Origin: Thioalkalivibrio sp. XN8
GTDB lineage: Bacteria > Pseudomonadota > Gammaproteobacteria > Steroidobacterales > XN24
NCBI RefSeq assembly: GCF_011058255.1
Contig: NZ_JAALFH010000066.1
Coordinates: 1 to 64,000 of the forward strand
DNA length: 64,000 nucleotides
Direction: 5' to 3'
The first letter of the stretch is position 1; every line of letters starts with the position of its first letter. Of the stretch, positions 16,142 through 27,551 are shown one piece after another. The notes beneath the pieces were generated by a model. The model was not told the DNA's origin, did not search any database, and saw nothing but the letters and a program-made list of their open reading frames with translations. The translations under genes were made by a program, and so were the position numbers.

Positions 16142-16528
16142 ATGAGCAACATACCCTCAGATCTGAAGTACACCCGTTCCCACGAGTGGCTGCGGCAAGA
16201 GGATGACGGGACCGTCACTGTCGGCATCACCGATCATGCCCAGGACGCGCTCGGCGACCTCGTCTTCGTCGAGACCCCCGAGGCCGGCCGCAGCGTCAAG
16301 GCGGGCGAAGCCTGCGCCGTGGTGGAGTCGGTGAAGGCCGCGTCCGACGTCTACAGCCCGGTCGACGGCGAAGTCGTCGCCGGCAACGAGGCCCTGGCCG
16401 GCCAGCCCGAGCTGCTCAACACCGACCCCTATGGCGAGGGCTGGATCATGAAGGTCCGGCCGGCCGCCTCAGCCGAAACCCCCACGCTGCTCGACGCGAA
16501 TACCTACGCGAGCACGCTGGAAGAGTGA
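16142..16528 (+). CDS. gcvH: Glycine cleavage system H protein
   Basis: A 128-residue lipoyl carrier. The start YTRSHEWL and the lipoylation site [14 protein letters not shown] with lysine 65 are clear, followed by [16 protein letters not shown]. It shuttles the aminomethyl group between the P and T proteins. GAGAGG lies ahead of the ATG. It is 33 bases after gcvT and 36 bases before gcvPA. Confidence 0.97.
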   Translation: MSNIPSDLKYTRSHEWLRQEDDGTVTVGITDHAQDALGDLVFVETPEAGRSVKAGEACAVVESVKAASDVYSPVDGEVVAGNEALAGQPELLNTDPYGEGWIMKVRPAASAETPTLLDANTYASTLEE

Positions 16529-16564
16529 CCCCGGGACGCCACGCGTCACCCCCCGGAGCAAGCC

Positions 16565-17938
16565 ATGCCCTTTATTCCCCATACCGACGCCGACATCCGC
16601 GAAATGCTCGCCGCCATCGGCGTCAGCGAGATCGAGCAGCTGTTCGACGAGATTCCCGCCGGCCTGAAGGTCGACGCCCTGCCGGGCGTGCCCCCGGCGC
16701 TGGGCGAGATGGAGATCCAGCGGCTGATGCGCGAGCGCGCCACGCGCGACGCCGGCCACCTGAACTTCATCGGCGCCGGCGCCTACGAGCACCATATCCC
16801 CGCCGCGGTGTGGGAGATCACGACCCGGGGCGAGTTCTACAGCGCCTACACGCCCTACCAGGCGGAGGCCAGCCAGGGCACGCTGCAGCTCATCTACGAG
16901 TACCAGTCGATGATGGCGGCGCTGACGGGGATGGACGTCTCCAATGCCTCGCTGTACGACGGCGCTTCCGCCATGGCGGAGGCCGCCCTGATGGCGGTGC
17001 GGGCCAACCGGGGCTCGAAGTCGGCCCGCATCCTGGTGCCGGCCACGGTCAACCCGGCCTACCGCCGCGTGGCGCATGCCATCGCCGGCGGGCAGGGGTT
17101 GAACTTCGAGACCGTGCCCTATGACCAGGAGAGCGGGACCACCCTGGCGGAGGCCCTGCAGCCCTGGGCGGAGGAGGATGTTACGGCGCTGGTGCTCCAG
17201 CAGCCCAACTTCTTCGGCGGTTACGAGGACGTCGCGGCGCTGACCGACTGGGCCCATGCCCGGGGCGCCCTGGTGATCGCGGTCGTCAATCCGACCAGCC
17301 TGGCGCTGCTGGCGCCGCCGGGTGAATGGGGCGAGGCCGGCGCCGACATCGCCTGCGGCGAGGGCCAGCCGCTCGGCGTGCCCTTGTCCTCGGGCGGGCC
17401 GTATTTCGGCTTCCTGGCCTGCCGCCAGGCGCTGGTGCGCCAGATGCCCGGCCGGATCGTGGGCAAGACGGTGGACCTCGACGGGCGCGCAGGCTTCGCC
17501 CTGACCCTGCAGGCGCGCGAGCAGCACATCCGCCGCTCCAAGGCGACCTCGAACATCTGCACCAACCAGGGCCTGATGGTCACCGCCGCCACCATTTACA
17601 TGAGCCTGCTGGGCGCCGAGGGCCTGGCGCGCGTGGCGGCCGCCTGCGTGCGCAACACCGCGGAACTGGTGGGCCAGCTGGAATCGCTGGAAGGCGTGCA
17701 GCGGGCCTTCCCCGGGCACTTCTTCCACGAGTCGGTGCTGCGGCTGGAGCAGCCGGTGGGACCGTTGCTCGAGGCGCTGGCCGGGCGCGGCATCCTCGGC
17801 GGCTACGACCTGTCGCATGACTATCCTGAACTCGGGCACGCCTTGCTGGTCTGTGCTACCGAGACTCGCACCGCGAGCGACATCGAGACCTACTTCCAGG
17901 CGCTCAGCGACGTGCTGCGCCAGGCGCAGGTGGCCTGA
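16565..17938 (+). CDS. gcvPA: Glycine dehydrogenase (decarboxylating) subunit 1
   Basis: The N-terminal half of the split P protein (457 residues). [51 protein letters not shown] and the C-terminal SNICTNQGL block are standard. It forms an alpha2beta2 enzyme with GcvPB that decarboxylates glycine onto H protein. Unusually, the thiol peroxidase gene tpx lies between it and gcvPB. Confidence 0.97.
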   Translation: MPFIPHTDADIREMLAAIGVSEIEQLFDEIPAGLKVDALPGVPPALGEMEIQRLMRERATRDAGHLNFIGAGAYEHHIPAAVWEITTRGEFYSAYTPYQAEASQGTLQLIYEYQSMMAALTGMDVSNASLYDGASAMAEAALMAVRANRGSKSARILVPATVNPAYRRVAHAIAGGQGLNFETVPYDQESGTTLAEALQPWAEEDVTALVLQQPNFFGGYEDVAALTDWAHARGALVIAVVNPTSLALLAPPGEWGEAGADIACGEGQPLGVPLSSGGPYFGFLACRQALVRQMPGRIVGKTVDLDGRAGFALTLQAREQHIRRSKATSNICTNQGLMVTAATIYMSLLGAEGLARVAAACVRNTAELVGQLESLEGVQRAFPGHFFHESVLRLEQPVGPLLEALAGRGILGGYDLSHDYPELGHALLVCATETRTASDIETYFQALSDVLRQAQVA

Positions 17939-17974
17939 GGGCCGCCGCAATTGCATTCCAAACCGGAGTTATTC

Positions 17975-18475
17975 ATGGCAACCATCACCCTGCAGGGCAA
18001 CGAGATCCACACCACCGGCGAGTTTCCGCGCGTAGGCGGCAAGGCGCCCGACTTCACCCTCACCGACAGCGCGCTCAATGACGTGTCGCTGTCGCGCTGG
18101 ATGGGCAAGAAGAAAGTGCTGTCGATCTTCCCCAGCATCGACACCCCGGTCTGCGCGCTGTCGACCAAGAAGTTCAACGACTATGCGCGCGAGCACGACG
18201 ACACCGTGATGCTGATGATCTCGCCCGACCTGCCCTTCGCCCACAAGCGCTTCTGCGGGGACGAAGGCCTGGAGAACGTGGTGACCCTCTCGACCATGCG
18301 CGCGGCCGATTTCGCGCGCTCCTACGGCGTGCTGATCGCCGACAGCCCGTTCGCCGGCCTCACGGCCCGTGCCGTGGTGGTGCTGGACGAGAACGATACC
18401 GTGGTGCATGCCGAGCTGGTGCCGGAGATTGCCAATGAACCCGACTACGAGGCAGCGCTGAAGGCGCTCGGCTGA
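17975..18475 (+). CDS. tpx: Thiol peroxidase (2-Cys peroxiredoxin, Tpx type)
   Basis: A 166-residue periredoxin with peroxidatic C60 in [11 protein letters not shown] and resolving C94 in KRFCGDEG, the Tpx spacing. N-terminal [17 protein letters not shown] and C-terminal [11 protein letters not shown] are conserved. It reduces lipid and alkyl hydroperoxides with thioredoxin. The ATG at 17975 has GGAG about eight bases upstream. It is embedded between gcvPA (36 bases) and gcvPB (1 base), so it should share the glycine-responsive transcript. Confidence 0.95.
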   Translation: MATITLQGNEIHTTGEFPRVGGKAPDFTLTDSALNDVSLSRWMGKKKVLSIFPSIDTPVCALSTKKFNDYAREHDDTVMLMISPDLPFAHKRFCGDEGLENVVTLSTMRAADFARSYGVLIADSPFAGLTARAVVVLDENDTVVHAELVPEIANEPDYEAALKALG

Positions 18476-18476
18476 G

Positions 18477-19937
18477 ATGACCGAGCCGCTGATCTTCGAC
18501 CATTCGCGCCCCGGGCGCCGCGCCACTGCGCAGGCTCCCGCGGCCGAGGCCCAGGCGGATATCCCGGTCGCCTTCCGCCGCCGGGAGCGGCCGCGCCTGC
18601 CGGAGGTTTCCGAGCTGGGCGCGGTGCGGCACTACACGCGCCTGTCGCGGCTGAACTTCTCCATCGACACGAACTTCTACCCGCTGGGTTCGTGCACCAT
18701 GAAGTACAACCCGCGGGCCTGTAATACGCTGGCTTTGCTGCCGGGGTTCACCGGCCGCCACCCGCTGGCGCCGGAGTCTACCGGCCAGGGCTTCCTGGCC
18801 TGCATGTGGGAGCTGCAGGAGATCCTGCGCGAAGTGACCGGCATGAAGGCCGTATCGCTGACGCCGATGGCGGGCGCCCAGGGCGAGTTTGCGGGCGTGG
18901 CGATGATCCGGGCGTACCACGTGGCGCGCGGCGAGTCGCATCGCGACGAGATCATCGTCCCGGACGCCGCCCACGGCACCAACCCGGCCACCGCGACGAT
19001 GTGCGGCTGCAAGGTGATCGAGATCCCGACCTCGGCCGACGGCGACGTCGACCTGGACGCGCTGAAGGCGGCGGTGGGGCCGAATACGGCCGGCATCATG
19101 CTGACCAACCCCTCCACCGTCGGAGTCTTCGACCGCAAGATCCTGGAAATGTCGAAGGTGGTGCACGCGGCCGGCGGGCTGCTGTACTACGACGGCGCCA
19201 ACCTCAACGCCATCCTCGGCAAGGTGCGCCCGGGCGACATGGGCTTCGACGTCATCCACATGAACCTGCACAAGACCTTCTCCACGCCGCACGGCGGCGG
19301 CGGCCCGGGGTCCGGCGCCGTGGGCGTCAGCGAGCGGCTGGTGCCGTTCCTGCCGGTGCCCTTCGTGGAGAAGGCCGGTGAGCGCTTCCGCTGGGTCAGC
19401 GAGGAGGAGCGCCCGCAGTCCATCGGCCGCCTCTCGGCCTTCATGGGCAACGCCGGCGTGCTGCTGCGCGCCTACGTCTACGCCCGCATGCTGGGCCGCG
19501 AGGGCATGCCGCGCGTGGCCGAGTTCGCCACCCTCAACGCCAATTACCTGATGGCCCGGCTGCGCGACAAGGGGTTCACGCTCGCCTACGCGGAGCGCCG
19601 CGCGAGCCACGAGTTCATCGTCACGCTCAAGCGCGAGGCCAAAGAACTGGGCGTCACGGCGATGGACGTCGCCAAGCGCCTGCTCGATTTCGAGTTCCAC
19701 GCGCCGACCACCTATTTCCCGCTGCTGGTGCCGGAGTGCCTGCTGATCGAGCCGACCGAGACCGAGTCGAAAGAGGCGCTCGACGCCTTTGTCGACGCCA
19801 TGGCGGCGATCCTCGAGGAAGCCAGGACCGAGCCGGAGAAGCTGAAGGGCGCGCCCTACACCACGCCGGTGCGGCGGCTCGACGACGTGCGCGCGGCGCG
19901 GCAGCTGGACGTGGCCTGGAAGCCGGACGCCGCATGA
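18477..19937 (+). CDS. gcvPB: Glycine dehydrogenase (decarboxylating) subunit 2
   Basis: The C-terminal half of the P protein (486 residues), carrying pyridoxal phosphate on K266 in [32 protein letters not shown] (64-79) and [12 protein letters not shown] (162-173) are typical. The ATG directly follows the tpx stop with one base between, and its own TGA overlaps the PfkB kinase start (ATGA). With gcvPA, gcvH and gcvT it makes a complete glycine cleavage system apart from the shared L protein (lpd), which is not in this window. Confidence 0.96.
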   Translation: MTEPLIFDHSRPGRRATAQAPAAEAQADIPVAFRRRERPRLPEVSELGAVRHYTRLSRLNFSIDTNFYPLGSCTMKYNPRACNTLALLPGFTGRHPLAPESTGQGFLACMWELQEILREVTGMKAVSLTPMAGAQGEFAGVAMIRAYHVARGESHRDEIIVPDAAHGTNPATATMCGCKVIEIPTSADGDVDLDALKAAVGPNTAGIMLTNPSTVGVFDRKILEMSKVVHAAGGLLYYDGANLNAILGKVRPGDMGFDVIHMNLHKTFSTPHGGGGPGSGAVGVSERLVPFLPVPFVEKAGERFRWVSEEERPQSIGRLSAFMGNAGVLLRAYVYARMLGREGMPRVAEFATLNANYLMARLRDKGFTLAYAERRASHEFIVTLKREAKELGVTAMDVAKRLLDFEFHAPTTYFPLLVPECLLIEPTETESKEALDAFVDAMAAILEEARTEPEKLKGAPYTTPVRRLDDVRAARQLDVAWKPDAA

Positions 19938-20878
19938 GCGCACTGATCACCGGGTCCATCGCCTACGACAACATCATGGTTTTCCAGGGCCGGTTCCAGG
20001 ACCAGATCCTGCCGGACCAGATCCATGTGCTGAACGTATCCTTCCTCGTGCCCGCCCTGCGGCGCGAGTTCGGCGGCTGCGCGGCGAACATCGCCTACAA
20101 CCTGCGGCTGCTGGGCGAGACCGGATACCCGATGGCCACGGTCGGCCACGATTTCGGCCCGTACCGCGACTGGCTGCAGGGCCGGGGCGTGCCCCTGGAC
20201 TACGTCCGCGAAGTGCCGGACAGCTGGACCGCAGTGGCCTATATCACCACTGACCTCGCCGACAACCAGATCACCGCCTTCCACCCGGGCGCCATGCAGC
20301 ACGCTCATCTCAACGCCGTGCCGGCCGACGCCGGCATCCGCTGGGGCATGGTCTCGCCGGACGGACGGCAGGGCATGATCGAGCACGCCGAGCAGTTCGC
20401 CGCGGCCGGCATTCCCTTCGTCTTCGACCCCGGCCAGGGCCTGCCGATGTTCGGCGCCGAGGAGCTGGCCCGCTTCGTCGAGCTGGCCGACGTGGTGGCG
20501 GTGAACGACTACGAAGGGAAGATGCTGAGCCAGCGCACCGGGCTCGACGAGGCCGGCATCGCCGAACGGGTGCGGGCCTATGTCATCACCCGCGGGGCCG
20601 AGGGCTCGGTCATCCTCGCCGGCGGCCGCCGCTACGAGATCCCGGCGGCGGCGCCCGAAGCGGTCATCGACCCGACCGGCTGCGGCGACGCCTACCGCGC
20701 GGGGCTGGTGTTCGGCCTGCTGCGCGAGGCGGACTGGGAAACCGCCGGCCGCATCGCCTCGCTGCTGGGCGCGATCAAGGTCGAGTCCGCCGGGACGCAG
20801 AACCACGCCCTCGACCCGGAGAGCTTTGCTGCGCGCTTCAGCGCCAGTTTCGGCTACCAGCATGGCCTTCGCATCTAG
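19934..20878 (+). CDS. PfkB family carbohydrate/nucleoside kinase
   Basis: A 314-residue ribokinase-fold kinase. The first signature [16 protein letters not shown] is at 46-61. The second is [18 protein letters not shown] from residue 246, with the catalytic base D252 in GCGD (cysteine replaces the common alanine, as in a proteobacterial adenosine-kinase-like subgroup). The closest families are adenosine kinase and ribokinase, but the substrate cannot be fixed from sequence. ATGA overlap with gcvPB couples it to the glycine cleavage operon. The start of the protease gene overlaps its last 17 bases. Confidence 0.88.
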   Translation: MSALITGSIAYDNIMVFQGRFQDQILPDQIHVLNVSFLVPALRREFGGCAANIAYNLRLLGETGYPMATVGHDFGPYRDWLQGRGVPLDYVREVPDSWTAVAYITTDLADNQITAFHPGAMQHAHLNAVPADAGIRWGMVSPDGRQGMIEHAEQFAAAGIPFVFDPGQGLPMFGAEELARFVELADVVAVNDYEGKMLSQRTGLDEAGIAERVRAYVITRGAEGSVILAGGRRYEIPAAAPEAVIDPTGCGDAYRAGLVFGLLREADWETAGRIASLLGAIKVESAGTQNHALDPESFAARFSASFGYQHGLRI

Positions 20879-23693
20879 CTGGCGCGCCCTGTGCTGCGCC
20901 GCCCTGCTCCTCGCCGGGGCGGGCATCGCCCAGGCCGACGCCCTGCCGGGCGCCGGGGTGGCGGCCGAGCCTGCCGACTGGCGCCGCACCCTCGAGCGCA
21001 TTGCCCCCAGCGTGGTGACCATCCGGGTCGACGCGCCGCGCGCCTTCGACACCCACTGGAACATGTCCACCCAGGCGACGGGCTTCGTGGTCGACGCCGA
21101 GCGCGGCCTGATCCTCACCAACCGCCACGTCGTCACGGCGGGCCCGGTGGTGGCCGAAGCGGTATTCCTGAACCACGAGGTGGTCGAGTTGACGGCCGTC
21201 TACCGCGACCCGGTGCATGATTTCGGCTTCTTCCGTTACGACCCCGCGCAGCTGCGCCATATCCAGCCCGAGTCGCTGCCGCTGGCGCCCGAGGGCGTGG
21301 AGGCGGGCCGCGAGATCCGCGTGGTGGGCAACGATGCGGGCGAGCAGATCTCGATCCTGGCCGGCACCCTGGCCCGGCTCGATCGCGAGGCGCCATTCTA
21401 CGGGCGCGGCCAGTACAACGACTTCAACACCTTCTACATCCAGGCCGCTTCCGGCACCTCCGGCGGCTCCTCCGGCTCGCCGGTGATCGACATCCGCGGG
21501 CGCGTGGTGGCGCTCAATGCCGGGGCCAACACGCAGGCCGCCTCGAGCTTCTTCCTGCCGCTCGATCGCGTCACGCGCGCCCTGGAGCACATTCGCAACG
21601 GCGAGCCCGTGCCCCGCGGCACCCTGCTGACGACGTTCGTCCACGTGCCCTACGACGAGCTCGGCCGGCTGGGCCTGGATCCCGCCGCCGAGACGCGCTA
21701 CCGGGCCCTGTTCCCGCAGCAGAAGGGCCTGCTGGTGGTCCGCGAGATCGTCCCCGGCGCTCCGGGCGACGGCACCCTGCAGCCCGGCGACATCCTGCTG
21801 GCGATCGACGGCCGCCCGCTGGCGACCTTCGTGGCCCTGGCGGAGGCCCTGGACAACAACGTCGGCGCGAGCCTCGTCCTGTCCCTGCGCCGGGGCGAGA
21901 CGGACCTGCAGGTCGAGGTCGAGGTCACGGACCTGCACGCCGTCAGCCCGGACGAGTTCCTGCAGATCGGCGACGCCGTGCTCAACAACCTGTCCTACCA
22001 GCAGGCGCGGCACCTCCATGCGCCGCTGCACGGAGTCTATGTGGCCAACCCCGGCTACATGTTCATGGCCTCGGCGGTGCCGCGCGGCGCGGTGATCGTG
22101 GAGATGGACGGGCAGCCGACGCCGGACCTGGCCGCGTTGCGCGCCATCCTTGAGCCGCTGCCGGACGGCGCCCGCGTCACCATGCGCTACTTCGAATTCG
22201 ACAATCCGCGCGGGACCCAGCTGCGCACCGTTCGCGTGGACCGGCGCTGGTTCCCGGCCGCCCATTGCCGGCGCAGCGACGCGCTCGGCGACTGGCCCTG
22301 TGAGACCCTGGCCGAACCCGGGCCGCCCGCCCGCCCCGAGCCGGCATCGACCAGTTTCCCGCCGGAGAGCGAGCGGCCGATGAAGGTGCTGCAGCCCTCG
22401 CTGGTGATGGTCAACTTCGAAATGCCGTACCCGATCTCGGGCGTGTCGGACCGCTTCTATTTCGGCACCGGCCTGGTAGTCGACGCGGAAGCCGGCCTGG
22501 TGGTCGTGGACCGCAACACGGTCCCCGAGACACTGGGCGACGTCACCCTGACCTTTGCCGGCTCGCTGGAGATCCCCGGCCGCGTCGAGTACATGCATCC
22601 GCTGCACAACCTGGCGGTCGTGCGGTACGACCCGGCACTGATCGGCTCGACCCCGGTCAAGTCGGCGACGCTGGCGCCGCGCCCCCTGGAAGCGGGCGAG
22701 GAGATCTGGGTGGTCGGCCTGCGGAGTGACCAGCGGCTGGCCTCGCAGGAGACGGAGGTGTCCTCGATGGACGCGCTCGTCCTGCCGCTGTCGCGCACGC
22801 TGCGTTTTCGCGACGCCAACCTGGAGACCATCCAGCTCCTGAGCGGCCCGAGCGACTTCGACGGCGTCCTCGCCGACGCCCGCGGCCGGGTGCTCGGCAT
22901 GTGGTCGAGTTTCGCCTTCGACGCCGGCCGGACGGTGGAGCAGTCCAACAAGGGCGTTTCCGCCGCGCTGGTGGCGGAGGTCCTCGCCCTGGCCCGCGAA
23001 GCGCGGACGCTGCGCTCGCTGGAAGCGGAGTTCGTGCAGATTCCGCTGGCCGCCGCCCGGCGGCTGGGCCTGCCGGACGAGCTGGTGGCGCGGCTGGAGG
23101 CGCACGACCCGGAGCGGCGCCAGGTGCTGCAGGTGGCGCGGACCGTGGCGGCGACGCCGGCCGCCGAGCTGCTGCGCCCGGGGGACCTGCTGCTGTCCAT
23201 CGACGGCCAGCTGGTGAACCGCTTCGACGCGATGGAACGGCTGAGCCAGCCCGAGGTGGTGACCGTCGAGGTGTGGCGCCACGACCAGGCCCTCACCTTG
23301 TCCGTGCCGACCGTGGCGCTGGGCAGCGGCGGCGTGGATCGCGTGGTGTCCTGGGCCGGCGCCGTGCTGCAGGCGCCCCACCGCGCGCTGGCGGCCCAGC
23401 GCAGCATCGAGCCGACCGGCGTGCTGGTAGCCTTCCATGCTTTCGGCTCGCCGGCCAGTCGCAACGGGCTCGGCGGCGGGCGGCGCATTGTGGCGGTCGA
23501 CGGGGTGCCGACGCCGGACCTCGATGCCTTTCTCGCCGCGGTCGCGACGCAACAGCATGGCGAAGCGGTCCGGCTCACGGTCGTGAACTGGAACGGGCAG
23601 GTCGAAGTCGTGACGCTGAAGCTCGACCTGCGCTACTGGCCGACCTACGAACTGCGCCGCGGCCCGGACGGCTGGCGCCGGATCGGCCCCTAG
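20862..23693 (+). CDS. Tandem HtrA/Nma111-like serine protease with PDZ domains, second protease half degenerate
   Basis: A 943-residue exported protein. Residues 1-25 form a signal peptide (AQA-D). The first trypsin-like domain has H89 (LTNRHVV), D120 (VHDFGFF) and S204 (GGSSGSPV), so it should be active in the periplasm. A PDZ-like segment follows near 290-370 ([15 protein letters not shown]), with another near 405-460. A second trypsin-like domain begins near 490. There asparagine 552 stands at the histidine position (VDRNTV), asparagine replaces aspartate in [10 protein letters not shown] (about 583), and the serine loop near 664 reads PSDFDGV without GxSG. Two more PDZ-like segments end the protein. 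The layout resembles yeast Nma111p. Translation probably couples to the kinase gene it overlaps. Confidence 0.85.
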   Translation: MAFASSWRALCCAALLLAGAGIAQADALPGAGVAAEPADWRRTLERIAPSVVTIRVDAPRAFDTHWNMSTQATGFVVDAERGLILTNRHVVTAGPVVAEAVFLNHEVVELTAVYRDPVHDFGFFRYDPAQLRHIQPESLPLAPEGVEAGREIRVVGNDAGEQISILAGTLARLDREAPFYGRGQYNDFNTFYIQAASGTSGGSSGSPVIDIRGRVVALNAGANTQAASSFFLPLDRVTRALEHIRNGEPVPRGTLLTTFVHVPYDELGRLGLDPAAETRYRALFPQQKGLLVVREIVPGAPGDGTLQPGDILLAIDGRPLATFVALAEALDNNVGASLVLSLRRGETDLQVEVEVTDLHAVSPDEFLQIGDAVLNNLSYQQARHLHAPLHGVYVANPGYMFMASAVPRGAVIVEMDGQPTPDLAALRAILEPLPDGARVTMRYFEFDNPRGTQLRTVRVDRRWFPAAHCRRSDALGDWPCETLAEPGPPARPEPASTSFPPESERPMKVLQPSLVMVNFEMPYPISGVSDRFYFGTGLVVDAEAGLVVVDRNTVPETLGDVTLTFAGSLEIPGRVEYMHPLHNLAVVRYDPALIGSTPVKSATLAPRPLEAGEEIWVVGLRSDQRLASQETEVSSMDALVLPLSRTLRFRDANLETIQLLSGPSDFDGVLADARGRVLGMWSSFAFDAGRTVEQSNKGVSAALVAEVLALAREARTLRSLEAEFVQIPLAAARRLGLPDELVARLEAHDPERRQVLQVARTVAATPAAELLRPGDLLLSIDGQLVNRFDAMERLSQPEVVTVEVWRHDQALTLSVPTVALGSGGVDRVVSWAGAVLQAPHRALAAQRSIEPTGVLVAFHAFGSPASRNGLGGGRRIVAVDGVPTPDLDAFLAAVATQQHGEAVRLTVVNWNGQVEVVTLKLDLRYWPTYELRRGPDGWRRIGP

Positions 23694-25765
23694 CCCTTCA
23701 GGGCCGCGGTGAAGCCCGCCAGGGTGTCGGCCGGGGGCAGGCAGGTCGTGCCGCGGCAGATCCAGGCCCGAGCGCCCGATTCCGGCGGCGTCTTTTCCGC
23801 CAGGGCCGGCGGCAGCCCGGCGGCGTCCGGCGGAATTTCGAACACCAGCCGGCGCGGCGCGTAGACCAGGCGGGCGGTCCGGGCCCATTCCGCCGGACGG
23901 CGCCCGGAGCCGCGCACGATCACGACTTCCGGCGGCGTGAGCTGTTCCTCCAGGGCGTCGAGCAGGGCGCAGTGCAGCCACGGGGCCCGCTGCAGGGCCG
24001 GCATCGCCGAGCGCACGGCGCGTTCCGCGGCCTCGAGATAGCGTGTCTCGCCCAGCAGGCAGCCCAGGCGGTTGAGCGCCAGCGCCGCGATCCCGTTGCC
24101 GGCCGGCATGGCATCGTCCGCCAGCGGCCGGGGGCGCTCCAGCAGGGCCTCGTGGTCGTCGGCCGTGAACAGGAAGCCGCCCGCGGCGCGGTCTTCGAAG
24201 CGGGCCAGCAGCAGGTCGGCCAGGCCCACGGCGAACTGCAGCAGGGCCGGATCCCAGCGCAGCTGCAACAGCTCCAGCGCGGCGTCGAGCAGGAAGGCGT
24301 GATCGTCCAGGTAGGCCGGGAACCGGGCGCGCCCGTCTTTCCAGGTCGCGAACAGGCGGCCGTCGATGAACATCTCGCCGCGGACGAAATCCATCGCGCG
24401 CTGGGCCGAGGCGGCCATCTCCGCATCGCCGAGCACGCGCGCGGCGAGGCACAGGCCGCGGATCATCAGCCCGTTCCAGGCGGCGAGCACCTTGTCGTCG
24501 CGGCCCGGCCGGACGCGCTGCTCGCGGGCCGCGAGCAGTTTCGCCCGGGCGGTCGCCAGCAGGGCGGACACCTCCGCGCCGTCCAGCCCGCTGTGGGCGG
24601 CGAACTGCTCCGGCGTCACGAAGGTGTGCAGGTGCCAGCGTCCCTCGAAATTCGCGGGCCGGTCGAAGCCGTACACGGCGGTGACGGCGGTGAGCTCGCT
24701 CGGCTCGAGCAGCTTCTGCACCTCTTCCCGCCGCCAGGCGTAGTAGCGGCCTTCCTCGCCCTCGGAGTCGGCGTCGAGCGCCGCGTAAAAGCCGCCTGCC
24801 GGCGATTGCATCTCGCGCTGCGCCCAGCCGGCCGTGGCCTGGGCCGCCCGCCGGAACAGGCCTTCGTTGGTGACCGAGTGGGCCTGGGCGTAGAGGGGCA
24901 GCAGCTGGGCGTTGTCGTAGAGCATTTTCTCGAAGTGCGGAATCATCCAGTGGCCGTCGACCGAGTAGCGGAAGAAGCCGCCGGCCAGCTGGTCGCAGAG
25001 GCCGCCCTCGGCCATCTCCTTGAGCGTGGCCGTGACCATGTAGAGCGCCTCGAGGTCGGGCGAGTCACCGAGCGCGGTGCCGCGCCAGTGCCGCAGCAGC
25101 CGCACCAGGTTCGGCGGGTGCGGGAACTTCGGCGCTTCCCCGAAGCCGCCGTGTTCCTGGTCGAAGCTCTCGCCCAGGGCGCGACGCGCCTGCTCGAGCG
25201 GGGCACGGTCGAGCGCCTGGCCGGCCGGGTCGTCGCCGGCCGGGGCGCGCCAGACCTCGGCGAAGGCTTCCTGCACCGCGCCGGCGTGTGCGCGGATCTC
25301 GTCCCGGTGCTCGCGCCAGTAACCGGCCACCCGCGTCATCAGCTCGGGGAAGCCCGGCAAGCCGTGGCGCGGTTCGGCCGGGAAGTAGGTGCCGCCGAAG
25401 AAGGGCGCCTGGTCGTCCGGCGAGAGGAACATGGTGAGCGGCCAGCCGCCGTTGCGCTGGGTGATCATCTGGTGCGCGAGCTGGTAAATGCGGTCGAGAT
25501 CCGGCCGCTCCTCGCGATCGACCTTGATGTTCACGAACAGCTCGTTCATCTGCGCCGCGATGGCCGGGTCGGCGAAGCACTCGTGGGCCATCACGTGGCA
25601 CCAGTGGCAGGCGGAATAGCCGATCGAGAGCAGGATCGGCTTGTTCTCGCGTCGCGCCTGGGCCAGCGCCGCCTCGTCCCAGGGCTGCCAGTGCACCGGG
25701 TTGTCCGCGTGCTGCAGGAGGTAGGGACTGGTCTCGTCGGCAAGGCGGTTGCGAATCTCGTTCAT
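23690..25765 (-). CDS. DUF255 thioredoxin-fold protein (YyaL/SPATA20 family)
   Basis: A 691-residue protein. The N-terminal thioredoxin-like domain includes [35 protein letters not shown] (CHWC at 53-56) and the [12 protein letters not shown] block. A long alpha/alpha-toroid region like that of N-acylglucosamine epimerases follows. The family is widespread, from bacteria to human SPATA20, but no reaction is established. It is convergent with the tandem protease, the two stop codons sharing the palindrome CTAG, and divergent from lgt. Confidence 0.93.
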   Translation of the reverse strand: MNEIRNRLADETSPYLLQHADNPVHWQPWDEAALAQARRENKPILLSIGYSACHWCHVMAHECFADPAIAAQMNELFVNIKVDREERPDLDRIYQLAHQMITQRNGGWPLTMFLSPDDQAPFFGGTYFPAEPRHGLPGFPELMTRVAGYWREHRDEIRAHAGAVQEAFAEVWRAPAGDDPAGQALDRAPLEQARRALGESFDQEHGGFGEAPKFPHPPNLVRLLRHWRGTALGDSPDLEALYMVTATLKEMAEGGLCDQLAGGFFRYSVDGHWMIPHFEKMLYDNAQLLPLYAQAHSVTNEGLFRRAAQATAGWAQREMQSPAGGFYAALDADSEGEEGRYYAWRREEVQKLLEPSELTAVTAVYGFDRPANFEGRWHLHTFVTPEQFAAHSGLDGAEVSALLATARAKLLAAREQRVRPGRDDKVLAAWNGLMIRGLCLAARVLGDAEMAASAQRAMDFVRGEMFIDGRLFATWKDGRARFPAYLDDHAFLLDAALELLQLRWDPALLQFAVGLADLLLARFEDRAAGGFLFTADDHEALLERPRPLADDAMPAGNGIAALALNRLGCLLGETRYLEAAERAVRSAMPALQRAPWLHCALLDALEEQLTPPEVVIVRGSGRRPAEWARTARLVYAPRRLVFEIPPDAAGLPPALAEKTPPESGARAWICRGTTCLPPADTLAGFTAALKG

Positions 25766-25848
25766 GAGGCTTCCGGCAGGATGGGATCGGGATGGCGTGC
25801 AACTATAACGGACCTGGGACCCGACGTTCTGCAGTAAACTAGCGCGCC

Positions 25849-26631
25849 ATGATCCCCTATCCGAATATCGACCCGGTGGCGCTCCAGCTCGGACCGCTGG
25901 CCATTCGCTGGTATGGGCTGATGTACATCGTCGGCTTTGCCATCGCCTGGGCGCTGGCGCGGCACCGGGCCAGGCAGCCCGGCTCCGGCTGGACCCCGGA
26001 GCAGGTGGACGACCTGATCTTTTATAGCGCCCTCGGGGTGATCATCGGCGGGCGAATCGGCTCCATCGTGTTCTACAATTTCGACAGCTGGCTGCGGGAT
26101 CCGCTGGTCCTGTTCCGCATCTGGGAGGGCGGCATGTCCTTTCATGGCGGCCTGCTCGGCGTGGTGCTCGCGCTCTGGCTGTACGGCCGCAAGCTGGGCA
26201 AGAGTTTCTTCGCGATGGGTGACTTCGTCGCCCCGCTCGCGCCGCTCGGGCTCGCCTGCGGCCGGCTCGGCAACTTCATCAACGGCGAGCTGTGGGGCAA
26301 GCCCACCGACGTGCCGTGGGGTTTCGTGGTCGACGGCACCACGCGCCATGCCTCCCAGCTCTACCAGGCCGGCCTCGAGGGCGTGACGCTGTTCGTGATC
26401 CTGTGGCTGTACTCGGCGCGCCGTCCCCCCGAGAAGGCCGTCTCGGGCATGTTCCTGCTCGGCTACGGGGTGTTCCGCTTCGCGGTCGAGTTCGTGCGCC
26501 TGCCCGACGCCCACATCGGCTACCTGGCCTGGGGCTGGCTTACCATGGGGCAGCTCCTGTCCCTGCCCCTGATCGTCTTCGGCGGCGTCCTGCTGTGGCT
26601 GGCTTACCGGCGCGCGCCGCGGAGCGCCTGA
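25849..26631 (+). CDS. lgt: Prolipoprotein diacylglyceryl transferase
   Basis: A 260-residue inner-membrane enzyme that attaches diacylglycerol from phosphatidylglycerol to the lipobox cysteine. About seven membrane segments are visible. The catalytic-region block MSFHGGLLG (H99) and the Lgt signature [13 protein letters not shown] (138-150, with R139) are intact. The lipoproteins in this window (amidohydrolase at 31.2 kb, protein at 56.1 kb) would be its clients. thyA begins one base after its stop, the usual lgt-thyA pair. Confidence 0.97.
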   Translation: MIPYPNIDPVALQLGPLAIRWYGLMYIVGFAIAWALARHRARQPGSGWTPEQVDDLIFYSALGVIIGGRIGSIVFYNFDSWLRDPLVLFRIWEGGMSFHGGLLGVVLALWLYGRKLGKSFFAMGDFVAPLAPLGLACGRLGNFINGELWGKPTDVPWGFVVDGTTRHASQLYQAGLEGVTLFVILWLYSARRPPEKAVSGMFLLGYGVFRFAVEFVRLPDAHIGYLAWGWLTMGQLLSLPLIVFGGVLLWLAYRRAPRSA

Positions 26632-26632
26632 C

Positions 26633-27466
26633 ATGCAGCAGTATCTCGACCTCCTGCGCCAGATTCGCGAGCACGGCCTGGAGAAGGCCGACCGCACCGG
26701 CACCGGCACGCTGTCGATCTTCGGCCACCAGCTGCGCTTCGACCTCGGCGCCGGCTTCCCGCTGTTGACGACCAAGAAGCTGCATATCCGTTCCATCGTG
26801 CATGAGCTGCTGTGGTTCCTCTCCGGCGAGACCAACATCGGCTACCTGAAAGACCACAAGGTCCGCATCTGGGACGAGTGGGCGACGGAGGAGGGCGAAC
26901 TCGGACCGGTCTACGGCCGCCAGTGGCGCGCCTGGCCGACTTCGGCCGGCGGCGCCATCGACCAGATTGCCGAGGCCGTCGAGACCATCCGGACACGGCC
27001 GGATTCCCGGCGCATCCTGGTGGTGGCGTGGAATCCCGCCGAGCTGCCGGACGAAACGATGTCGCCGCAGGACAACGTGCGCGCGGGCCGGATGGCGCTC
27101 GCCCCCTGCCATTGCCTGATCCAGTTCTGGGTCGGGGACGGCCGGCTCTCCTGCCAGCTGTACCAGCGCAGTTGCGACATCTTCCTCGGCGTGCCGTTCA
27201 ACATCGCGTCCTACGCGCTGCTGACCCACATGATGGCGCAGCAGTGCGACCTCGAGCCCGGCGACTTCGTGTGGACCGGTGGCGACGTCCACCTCTACCT
27301 GAACCATCTCGAGCAGGCCGACCTGCAGCTGACGCGGACCCCCGGGCCGCTGCCGCAGCTCCGCATCCGGCGGCGGCCGCCCAGCATCTTCGAGTATCGC
27401 TACGAGGATTTCGAGGTCGTCGGCTACGAGGCCCAGCCCCACATCCCGGCGCCCGTTTCCGTCTGA
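26633..27466 (+). CDS. thyA: Thymidylate synthase
   Basis: A 277-residue ThyA making dTMP from dUMP with methylene-THF. [18 protein letters not shown] near the N-terminus, [12 protein letters not shown] (91-102) and the nucleophile C159 in [12 protein letters not shown] are all present, with the dUMP-binding [18 protein letters not shown] block after. It is close to the usual 264 residues. It sits one base after lgt. A 12-bp hairpin begins right after the stop. Confidence 0.97.
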   Translation: MQQYLDLLRQIREHGLEKADRTGTGTLSIFGHQLRFDLGAGFPLLTTKKLHIRSIVHELLWFLSGETNIGYLKDHKVRIWDEWATEEGELGPVYGRQWRAWPTSAGGAIDQIAEAVETIRTRPDSRRILVVAWNPAELPDETMSPQDNVRAGRMALAPCHCLIQFWVGDGRLSCQLYQRSCDIFLGVPFNIASYALLTHMMAQQCDLEPGDFVWTGGDVHLYLNHLEQADLQLTRTPGPLPQLRIRRRPPSIFEYRYEDFEVVGYEAQPHIPAPVSV

Positions 27467-27494
27467 GTCCCGTGCCGGGATTCCGGCACGGGAC
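27467..27494. terminator. Hairpin between convergent thyA and DUF2892 genes
   Basis: A perfect 12-bp inverted repeat: GTCCCGTGCCGG (27467-27478) and CCGGCACGGGAC (27483-27494), loop GATT. It starts at the base after the thyA stop. There is no T-tract, so it may be a 3'-end stabiliser or a weak terminator. A separate 12-base palindrome, GACGTCGACGTC, overlaps its end at 27492-27503. Confidence 0.55.
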
Positions 27495-27551
27495 GTCGAC
27501 GTCGTGGGGAGGGGACGGGCGCCGTCCCTGGCGCCGCTTGGAGGGAACTCT

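Noticed and set aside
20838-24452. A 1204-codon open frame on the minus strand over the tandem protease and DUF255 genes
   Set aside because: It is antisense to proteins with clear domains and catalytic motifs. High GC with G/C at third positions makes long stop-free shadows; the translation is a low-complexity R/A/G/P mixture with no domain.
22901-25837. A 978-codon plus-strand open frame over the DUF255 gene
   Set aside because: The minus strand encodes a full DUF255 protein with CHWC. The plus-strand product has no recognisable domain.
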